A stretch of DNA of 10,662 nt. It comes from Bacilli bacterium. Its GTDB lineage: Bacteria > Bacillota_I > Bacilli_A > RF39 > UBA660. A model generated the notes under the pieces. That model was not told the DNA's origin and ran no database searches. It was given only the letters and a program-made list of their open reading frames with translations. The number at the start of each line of letters is the position of its first letter. The stretch's first letter is position 1. The stretch spans positions 1 through 10,662 of the forward strand of contig JAAVYQ010000061.1 in assembly GCA_022791215.1 (NCBI GenBank). The letters run 5' to 3'. Made by a program: the position numbers and the translations under genes. Of the stretch, positions 1 through 5,378 are shown piece by piece.

Positions 1-456
1 ACTATTAAATTTATAAAAACAAAAACAACAACAAATGAACTAATAAAAGAAAGTATAAAAAACGTAAGCAACATTTGTGATTTAAAAAATATAAAAATCA
101 ATGTAATAAGTGAAAAAGAATATCCAATATATTGCGATTCAAATTGGCAAATAGAAGCATTAACAAACATTATAAAAAACTCCATAGAACATTCCTCTTA
201 TAATTCAAAAATTGAAATAACTTTGGACAAAACTAACCTTTACAAAAGTATTACTATCAAAGACTTTGGAAGCGGAATATCCAAAAAAGATTTACCGCAT
301 ATTTTTGAAAGATTCTATAAATCAGAAAACATAAATAAAGAAGGAGTAGGAATAGGCTTAGCACTCGCAAAGACAATATTAGAAAGAGAAAATGGAAGAA
401 TACAAATTGATACTAAAGAAGGAGAGTACACTAAATTCATAATAAAATACTTTTGA
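1..456 (+). CDS. Sensor histidine kinase, C-terminal fragment (5' end outside window)
   Basis: The frame is open from base 1 to a TGA at 454-456, giving 151 visible residues, so the start and sensor part lie upstream of the window. What remains is the end of the dimerisation region plus a HATPase_c ATP-binding domain. The N box is at visible residues 56-65 (NIIKNSIEHS), the G1 box DFGSGIS at 88-94, the F-box region IFERFY at 101-106, and the G2 box GVGIGLA at 115-121. These motifs bind ATP for autophosphorylation of a histidine that is not visible here. The family normally sits in the membrane and pairs with a response regulator, which presumably lies upstream. It is distinct from the VanS-like kinase at 3304-4407. 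No terminator hairpin is evident between this gene and the repeat array that follows. The fold assignment is secure; the signal sensed cannot be inferred. Confidence 0.92.
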   Translation, partial: TIKFIKTKTTTNELIKESIKNVSNICDLKNIKINVISEKEYPIYCDSNWQIEALTNIIKNSIEHSSYNSKIEITLDKTNLYKSITIKDFGSGISKKDLPHIFERFYKSENINKEGVGIGLALAKTILERENGRIQIDTKEGEYTKFIIKYF

Positions 457-460
457 TGAA

Positions 461-552
461 TCTTAAAAAGTGTACAATAAAACTCTTAAAAAGTGTGCAA
501 TGAAACTCTTAAAAAGTGTACAATGAAACTCTTAAAAAGTGTACAATGAATT
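461..552. repeat. Four tandem copies of a 23-bp repeat
   Basis: Four head-to-tail units with an exact 23-bp period lie at 461-483, 484-506, 507-529 and 530-552. Each begins TCTTAAAAAG and carries the core AGTGTACAATGAAAC, which includes the palindrome TGTACA. Unit 1 has ATAAAAC in place of ATGAAAC, unit 2 has TGTGCA in place of TGTACA, and unit 4 loses its last bases. The array begins 4 bp after the kinase stop codon and ends at the -35 box of the downstream ATPase gene. It could be a multi-site operator for that gene. It could also be the repeat-rich end of a lost insertion sequence, since IS21-type elements carry several short repeats with TGT...ACA ends. The repeats are directly visible; the function is inference. 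Confidence 0.95.
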
Positions 553-580
553 TGCTTTTATTAAAAAAATATGTTATTAT
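552..580 (+). promoter_or_regulatory. Predicted promoter of the ATPase gene
   Basis: A -35-like TTGCTT (552-557) is followed by a 17-bp spacer and TATTAT (575-580), preceded by TG at 572-573 (extended -10). An overlapping TATAAT at 578-583 is an alternative -10. Transcription would start near 587-590, so the leader is very short and the Shine-Dalgarno GGTGA (587-591) would sit at or near the 5' end. The -35 box abuts the fourth 23-bp repeat, so a protein bound to the array could affect polymerase directly. Confidence 0.6.
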
Positions 581-597
581 AATCATGGTGATAACAT

Positions 598-1890
598 ATG
601 GAATACCAAGAAAAAAAATACCTTAATAGGTTAGTAGATAAAAAAATAGAAGAATATTTATCAATCTTTGGAGCGATATGTATAGAAGGCCCAAAATGGT
701 GTGGTAAAACTTGGTCTTCCTCTAAATACGCAAAAACTATTACATATATGGATGACGATAACAATATAGGTGTGGCTCAAATGGACCCTAAAGCAATTTT
801 TAGTAAAGATTATGAAAAAAGACCACAACTAATTGACGAATGGCATTTAGTTCCCAATATATGGGATGCAGTAAGACGAGAATGTGACAAATCTGCTATA
901 AAAGGAAATTTTATTTTAACAGGTTCTACTACATTATCTATTAAAGAAAAACAAAAGAAAATAAAACATTCAGGAATAGGAAGAATAGCACACATAAATA
1001 TGTATACCATGAGTTTATATGAGTCAAAAGATTCAAAAGGAGAAGCATCTATAAGCAGTATGCTAGACGGAAGCCAAGAGAGTATGAAAACCAAAGAAGT
1101 TTCTTTAGAAGAGATTGCAAAACTTATAATACGTGGTGGCTGGCCCGAGAACCTTCAAGTATCAACAAATCAGATTGGATTAATACCAAAAAATTATATT
1201 TACTCAATTATTGAAAATGATATGAATGAAAATAACGAAGTTAAAAGAGATAAAAATAAGATGAGAATGTTACTTAGGAGTTTAGCAAGAAATGAAACGT
1301 CAATTGTTAGTAACAAAACAATAATAAAAGATATAGAAGATAACGAAAAAAATGAAGAAGTACTTGCATCAAGGGCAACCCTCTTATCTTATTTAGACGT
1401 TTTAGAAAGACTACATTTAATAGAAAATCAAGAGGCATTTAGTGAAAACTACAAATCTCCAGAAAGAATAGGTAAAAGTCCTAAAAGACATTTTACTGAC
1501 CCATCTCTTAGTTGTGCATGTCTAGATTTGACAATAGAAAAATTATTTAAAGATTTAAAAACATTTGGATTTTTATTTGAAGCATTAGTTGAAAGAGATT
1601 TAAGAATATATATGGATTACTTAGATGGACATTTATATCATTTTAGAGATAATGTTAGTGGACTCAAAGTTGATTCTATATTAGAATTTTCAAGTGGTGA
1701 ATATGCTGCAATTGAAATTAAATTAGGATTTGACCAAGTAGAAGAGGCTAAAAAAAGTCTAATAAAATTTTCGGAAAATATGCTTGTTAAACCTAAATTT
1801 ATGTGCATAATAGTAGGTAATTGCAGTTCGATTTTAAAAGATTCAGAAACAGGCATATATATAGTACCAATAACTGCGTTAAAACCATAA
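598..1890 (+). CDS. AAA-type ATPase with C-terminal DUF4143 (PD-(D/E)XK-like) domain
   Basis: The 430-residue protein matches the AAA_14/DUF4143 family of bacterial and archaeal ATPases, whose cellular role is poorly defined. Walker A is GPKWCGKT at 31-38, and the Walker B region with acidic pair is LIDEW at 78-82. A sensor-like FILTGS is at 105-110, and the family motif GGWPE is at 180-184. The C-terminal part (about 321-400) has FLFEALV at 325-331, D359 in KVDSILEF, and EIK at 373-375, a pattern typical of a PD-(D/E)XK nuclease-like fold. Whether it is catalytic is unknown. The start is ATG with GGTGA 6 nt upstream. No membrane segment is seen. The nuclease gene begins 18 nt downstream, so the two are probably co-transcribed. 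Wobble bases are mostly T (38 of 43 pyrimidine-ended codons in one stretch I counted), unlike the C-richer neighbours, which suggests transfer. Confidence 0.92.
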   Translation: MEYQEKKYLNRLVDKKIEEYLSIFGAICIEGPKWCGKTWSSSKYAKTITYMDDDNNIGVAQMDPKAIFSKDYEKRPQLIDEWHLVPNIWDAVRRECDKSAIKGNFILTGSTTLSIKEKQKKIKHSGIGRIAHINMYTMSLYESKDSKGEASISSMLDGSQESMKTKEVSLEEIAKLIIRGGWPENLQVSTNQIGLIPKNYIYSIIENDMNENNEVKRDKNKMRMLLRSLARNETSIVSNKTIIKDIEDNEKNEEVLASRATLLSYLDVLERLHLIENQEAFSENYKSPERIGKSPKRHFTDPSLSCACLDLTIEKLFKDLKTFGFLFEALVERDLRIYMDYLDGHLYHFRDNVSGLKVDSILEFSSGEYAAIEIKLGFDQVEEAKKSLIKFSENMLVKPKFMCIIVGNCSSILKDSETGIYIVPITALKP

Positions 1891-1908
1891 AAAAGTAGGT
1901 GATTAAAA

Positions 1909-2619
1909 ATGAAAAAAGAAAAAACAAAATTTTCGACTGCATTAATAGGAGTATTATTACTCGCTATAATAGGAGTTTTTAGAGAAGAAATAATGTTAAC
2001 ATTAGGATACACTCCAATAGAAAATCAAAATTACAACATAAACGAAATACCTGAATACAAAGGAGAATCATTCGTAACTATAAACAACAACGAGCCAAAC
2101 TTTAAAGAAAATGAATTAAGTACTAAGTCGTATGAAAAATATGGAGAATTAGATGAACTAGGACGTTGCACATATGCAATAGCAAACATAGGAAAAGATC
2201 TAATGCCAACAGAAGAAAGAGGCTCAATTGGTATGATAAAACCAACAGGATGGCACACTGTTAAATATGATGTAGTAGATGGAAAATACTTATATAATCG
2301 TTGCCATCTAATAGGATACCAACTAACCGGAGAAAATGCTAATCCCAACAACCTAATAACATGTACAAGACAAATGAACACAAAAGGAATGTTAGACTTT
2401 GAAAACGAAGTAGCCGAATACATAAAAGAAACATCTAATCATGTACTCTATAAAGTAACACCTATATATGATGGAGACAATTTAATCGCAACAGGTGTCC
2501 AAATAGAAGCATATTCAGTAGAAGACGAAGGAGAAGGCATAAAATTTAATGTCTTTGTTTATAATGTGCAAGACAAAATAGAAATAGACTACAAAACAGG
2601 AGAAAGTAAATTAAAATAA
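1909..2619 (+). CDS. Membrane-anchored DNA/RNA non-specific endonuclease (EndA/NucA-like)
   Basis: The 236-residue protein has a short basic start and one hydrophobic segment (about residues 9-23) with no lipobox cysteine. It is therefore probably membrane-anchored or secreted, with the catalytic domain outside the cell. The ββα-metal nuclease signature is clear: YNRCHLIGYQL at 129-139 with the presumed general base His133 (the usual DRGH appears as NRCH, a known variant in streptodornase-like enzymes). NPNNLIT at 145-151 and RQMN at 154-157 supply conserved asparagines for Mg2+ binding. Relatives degrade extracellular DNA, or act as the DNA-entry nuclease in competence. Translation starts at ATG 1909 with AGGTGA at 1897-1902. 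The gene lies 18 nt after the ATPase and 18 nt before the next gene, suggesting one operon. Wobble bases include more C than in the ATPase gene. The nuclease call is strong; its biological role is not shown. Confidence 0.88.
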   Translation: MKKEKTKFSTALIGVLLLAIIGVFREEIMLTLGYTPIENQNYNINEIPEYKGESFVTINNNEPNFKENELSTKSYEKYGELDELGRCTYAIANIGKDLMPTEERGSIGMIKPTGWHTVKYDVVDGKYLYNRCHLIGYQLTGENANPNNLITCTRQMNTKGMLDFENEVAEYIKETSNHVLYKVTPIYDGDNLIATGVQIEAYSVEDEGEGIKFNVFVYNVQDKIEIDYKTGESKLK

Positions 2620-2637
2620 AAAAGGAAGGAAAAGAAA

Positions 2638-3285
2638 ATGCCAGGATACTATATGCACTTAGCAGCAAGCAATCCAACAGCGAGAAAAAATAAAAGTTTT
2701 ACATATGGCTTAGAAATGCCGGATTTATTAAAATCATACTTAAAAAGATATGGAATAAAAGAAACAGAAGACAAATATAATAAATTAAAAACAAGAGAGA
2801 TGCCAGAATTTATTATGTTAAAAACTAGACTTCAACAAAAAGAAACCATAGAAAACAATTTAGGATTACACTATGGACTAAGCAGCAATCCCGACATCAA
2901 ATACTATTGGAACTCACTGACAAAAGAACAACAAACAAACCCCTTTTACATTGGATACCTTTGGCATTTACTAACTGACTTAATCACATATAAATACATA
3001 GACATAGAAACAAAACTAAGTGAAATCAAAAATTCTAGCACATTAGAACTAGAAATAAAAGAACTACATAAAGATTGGGACAAAACAAATGCAAAAATAA
3101 AACAACAATATAAAGATGTAGAATTGCCACAAGAAATAGAAGAATTAAAAATAGTAAAATTTGAAGAAAAAAGCCCAACAAAATACATAGAATGGGAAAC
3201 AATAAAAATGATAATAGACATGTTACGAAAAAATAACCCATTAGAAGAAAATGTAGAAATGGTAGTAAAAAAATTATTAAAATAA
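2638..3285 (+). CDS. Small protein resembling zinc-dependent phospholipase C-like family
   Basis: The 215-residue protein has no signal peptide or membrane helix. Its N-terminal half resembles the Zn-dependent phospholipase C-like family found in many Firmicutes: MPGYYMHLAA at the start, MPDLL at 27-31, LHYGL at 77-81, and GYLWHLLTDL at 106-115. Spaced His/Asp residues (H7, D29, H78, D86, H110, D114) could bind metal, as in that family. The C-terminal third (about 120-215) is Lys/Glu-rich and helical-looking, with no motif I recognise. The start is ATG 2638 with a strong AGGAAGGA at 2623-2630. It is the last gene of the apparent three-gene run and is followed 6 bp later by a hairpin terminator. 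The true substrate is unknown and lipase activity is not established. The family call rests on motif layout only. Confidence 0.6.
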   Translation: MPGYYMHLAASNPTARKNKSFTYGLEMPDLLKSYLKRYGIKETEDKYNKLKTREMPEFIMLKTRLQQKETIENNLGLHYGLSSNPDIKYYWNSLTKEQQTNPFYIGYLWHLLTDLITYKYIDIETKLSEIKNSSTLELEIKELHKDWDKTNAKIKQQYKDVELPQEIEELKIVKFEEKSPTKYIEWETIKMIIDMLRKNNPLEENVEMVVKKLLK

Positions 3286-3323
3286 AAACAAATAAGAAAG
3301 CAACTACAAAATTGCTTTCTTAT
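3281..3323. terminator. Bidirectional hairpin terminator between convergent genes
   Basis: A perfect 12-bp stem pairs ATAAGAAAGCAA (3292-3303) with TTGCTTTCTTAT (3312-3323) across an 8-nt loop. For minus-strand transcripts of the two-component operon the stem is followed by a T-rich tract (complement of 3281-3291), the classic intrinsic form. For plus-strand transcripts of the nuclease run the following tract is less T-rich, so termination there is probably weaker. The kinase stop codon lies at the start of the loop, so the kinase's last codons form one arm of the stem. Confidence 0.85.
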
Positions 3324-4407
3324 CAATTGGCAAAATAACCAAAAACTCGATATACTCACCATGATTTCTAACACTAATACTTCCACCATGTAAAGATATA
3401 ATATCCTTAGTAATAGCAAGTCCCAAACCAGTACCACCAGTCTTACTATTTCTAGACTCATCAGCCCTATAAAACTTATCAAAAATTTTATCCAACTTAT
3501 AATCAGGAATCAGATCACCCTTATTTCTAAACTTAACAAAAATACTATCACTATCAGTAGACAAATCTATAGTAATCTTAGAACCCTCATAACTATAACT
3601 AATAGCATTCTTAAGAAGATTAGTAAAAGCTCTAGCGAGTTTATCACCATCACCAGAAAAAACAATAGACTCAGCATTCAAAACAATATCAATATTTTTC
3701 TCTACACTAATAGGAAAACACTCATCAACCAACTGACCTAACAAAATGGACAAATCTAGTTTATTCTTAACAATAGGCATCTCCTTTAAATTATACCTAG
3801 TAATCTCAAAAAACTGATTAGTAAGCTCCTCTAATCTATAAGCCTTATCCAAAGCGATCCCCAAATACTTATCTCTAAAATCCTTAGAAACATTATCCTC
3901 ATTCTTAAGCAAACTCAAATAACCAATGACTGAAGTAAGAGGAGTCTTCAAATCATGAGCCATATACATAATCAAATCATTCTTCTTAACATTTGCTTCC
4001 TTTTCATTATTCTTACTAGTAATTAAATCTACCCTAATATTATTAAGCCTTCTCTCCAAAATATTAAGTTCATTAGGAAGACTAATCTCCTCTTCAGGAT
4101 TACTAATAATCTTATCCATACTCTTAATCAGCAAAGCCAAACTATTAACAGTAGACCTAATAACAAAAAATGAAGAAACACAAAAAATAATAAGAAAAAA
4201 GACACCCATAAACAATACTTTATTAGCCTTAAAATAAATATAAAGCAAATTACTATAATCATTAACCAAATTAGCCAAAAAATCTTGAAAAACACCATCA
4301 ATAAAAATAACAGCAATAAACATAGAAAGCAAAGAAAAAAAGATTATTTTTAAAACTGCTATAAAAGCGATTCTAGACTTTAACTTATTAATCTCAACAT
4401 TATTCAA
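3304..4407 (-). CDS. VanS-like sensor histidine kinase
   Basis: This is a membrane sensor kinase of about 367 residues if it starts at TTG 4407. Numbering below is from that start. Two transmembrane segments (about 14-36 and 64-83) flank a short external loop of some 27 residues. A linker, HisKA and HATPase_c follow. The phospho-acceptor is His151 in MYMAHDLKTPLTSVIGYLSLL (shown from the family as the H box; positions 147-167), very like VanS. The N box contains N263 and N267, and the G2 box GGTGLGLA is at 324-331. In-frame ATG codons at 4464, 4461 and 4458 would overlap the regulator gene by about 60 nt. TTG 4407 overlaps its stop by 8 nt, with GGGGAG about 12 nt upstream, and fits the usual translational coupling. 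It phosphorylates the regulator encoded just before it. The ligand cannot be read from the sequence, and no vanHAX-type resistance genes are in the window. Confidence 0.93.
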   Translation of the reverse strand: MNNVEINKLKSRIAFIAVLKIIFFSLLSMFIAVIFIDGVFQDFLANLVNDYSNLLYIYFKANKVLFMGVFFLIIFCVSSFFVIRSTVNSLALLIKSMDKIISNPEEEISLPNELNILERRLNNIRVDLITSKNNEKEANVKKNDLIMYMAHDLKTPLTSVIGYLSLLKNEDNVSKDFRDKYLGIALDKAYRLEELTNQFFEITRYNLKEMPIVKNKLDLSILLGQLVDECFPISVEKNIDIVLNAESIVFSGDGDKLARAFTNLLKNAISYSYEGSKITIDLSTDSDSIFVKFRNKGDLIPDYKLDKIFDKFYRADESRNSKTGGTGLGLAITKDIISLHGGSISVRNHGEYIEFLVILPIDKKAIL

Positions 4408-5080
4408 TTTTATAACCCACTCCCCACACAGTCTTAATAAACTTATGCTCACGACCATCATCATTCAATTTTTCTCTAATACGTCTAATATGAACCATAA
4501 CAGTATTATTACTATCAAAATACTTATCTTTCCAAACATTTAAAAACAACTCTTCACTAGAAACAGGAATACCACGCTTATTAGCAAGATAAAGCAAAAT
4601 ATCAAACTCAATAGGAGTCAAATTAACAACCTTATCATAAAGTTTACAAATATGAGTATCGCTGCATATCTCAAGACCATCAATAAAAATAATATTACTA
4701 TTAGAAGAATCATTATACTTAGTATATCTTCTTAATTGTGCTTTAACTCTTGCTACCAATTCTAAAGGATTAAAAGGTTTAGTAATATAATCATCAGCAC
4801 CTAAAGTTAAACCATTAATCTTATCAGTATTCATAACCTTAGCAGTAAGCATAATGACAGGATACTTAAAACCCTTATCCCTGATCATCTTCAAAATTTG
4901 AAGACCATCTACGCCCTTAACCATAATATCCAAAATTGCCAAATCCACATTCTCAGAATTAATAAAATTAACAGCACTCTCACTATCATAGAACTTATGA
5001 ACAATATAATTTTCATTAAGCAAATAAACTTCAACCAAATCAGCAATTTCCTTTTCATCATCAAGAACTAAAATATCCAT
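4400..5080 (-). CDS. VanR-like response regulator (OmpR/PhoB family)
   Basis: The 226-residue protein has a receiver domain (about 1-115) with the acidic pair D8/D9, phospho-acceptor D51 in AILDIMVKG, T79 and K101. A winged-helix DNA-binding domain (about 130-226) ends in the typical VWGVGYKIE. Family members dimerise when phosphorylated and bind direct repeats about 11 bp apart. The frame is open upstream to 5173, but ATG 5080 is chosen because it has GGAGG six bases upstream (5087-5091) and begins exactly at the receiver fold (MDILVLDDE). It is the first gene of the two-gene operon with the VanS-like kinase, and the stop overlaps the kinase start. A good promoter lies just upstream, with a pair of 11-bp-spaced TCTTA boxes next to it, suggesting autoregulation. 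The regulon is unproven; the divergent asnB is the obvious candidate. Confidence 0.95.
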   Translation of the reverse strand: MDILVLDDEKEIADLVEVYLLNENYIVHKFYDSESAVNFINSENVDLAILDIMVKGVDGLQILKMIRDKGFKYPVIMLTAKVMNTDKINGLTLGADDYITKPFNPLELVARVKAQLRRYTKYNDSSNSNIIFIDGLEICSDTHICKLYDKVVNLTPIEFDILLYLANKRGIPVSSEELFLNVWKDKYFDSNNTVMVHIRRIREKLNDDGREHKFIKTVWGVGYKIE

Positions 5081-5099
5081 AATAGACCTCCACAAAAAT

Positions 5100-5148
5100 A
5101 TTATAAGACACAATAAAAAATATTTCCACACTTGTAAGAAAAAATTAA
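5100..5148 (-). promoter_or_regulatory. Promoter and possible operator of the two-component operon
   Basis: On the minus strand a TATAAT (5105-5100) lies 17 bp after TGGAAA (5128-5123), a good vegetative promoter with a start near 5093 and a leader of only about a dozen bases. Just upstream, two TCTTA boxes (5150-5146 and 5139-5135) are spaced exactly 11 bp apart, the spacing bound by OmpR/PhoB-type regulators. The promoter is well supported; the operator is inference. Confidence 0.65.
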
Positions 5149-5196
5149 GATTTAAAACAAGATATCTCTTCATAAAAATATGTTATTTGCTATTAA

Positions 5197-5234
5197 TACA
5201 AAATATTTATCAACAAAAAGATAAATATTTTGTA
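5197..5234. repeat. 15-bp perfect inverted repeat in the divergent intergenic region
   Basis: TACAAAATATTTATC (5197-5211) is exactly mirrored by GATAAATATTTTGTA (5220-5234) across an 8-bp centre (5212-5219). It lies midway between the two-component promoter and the repeats upstream of asnB. No T-run follows on either strand, so it is a poor intrinsic terminator. It may be a protein-binding site, a cruciform or an RNA hairpin near the start of a longer transcript. Low-complexity AT content makes chance more likely than usual, but a 15-bp perfect arm remains notable. Confidence 0.85.
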
Positions 5235-5247
5235 GATAGTTATCTTA

Positions 5248-5276
5248 TTTAAATCTTGCTTAAATTCTACTTAAAG
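5248..5276 (+). promoter_or_regulatory. Three 11-bp-spaced TTAAA direct repeats upstream of asnB
   Basis: TTAAA boxes start at 5249, 5260 and 5271, exactly 11 bp apart, the last two preceded by C (CTTAAA). This is the layout bound in tandem by OmpR/PhoB/VanR-type regulators. Downstream there is no strong -35. Candidate promoters are TTACAA (5284-5289) with a 17-bp spacer to TACTAT (5307-5312), TACAAT at 5297-5302, or TATGAT at 5330-5335. A weak -35 with activator boxes upstream fits activated transcription. Inference; the asnB start site is uncertain. Confidence 0.5.
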
Positions 5277-5378
5277 TACAAAATTACAATTTTTTCTACA
5301 ATTACATACTATAGCATTTAATAACGATTTATGATAAAATAAAAACTAGAAAAAATAAAGATAAATGGAGAGATAAAA

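Noticed and set aside
461..552. CRISPR array
   Set aside because: The 23-bp units are directly contiguous with no unique spacers, and no cas genes are present.
1638..2012. Open frame on the minus strand, 124 codons
   Set aside because: Antisense to the ATPase C-terminus and nuclease start, both of which have clear motifs.
2946..3482. Open frame on the minus strand, 178 codons
   Set aside because: It overlaps the PLC-like gene and the end of the VanS-like kinase in another frame, has low-complexity Leu/Ile/Ser/Phe composition from A-rich opposite strands, and has no ribosome site or family motif.
5081..5173. N-terminal extension of the response regulator to ATG 5173
   Set aside because: The extension crosses the predicted promoter and lies upstream of a strong GGAGG site, and the receiver fold begins at 5080.
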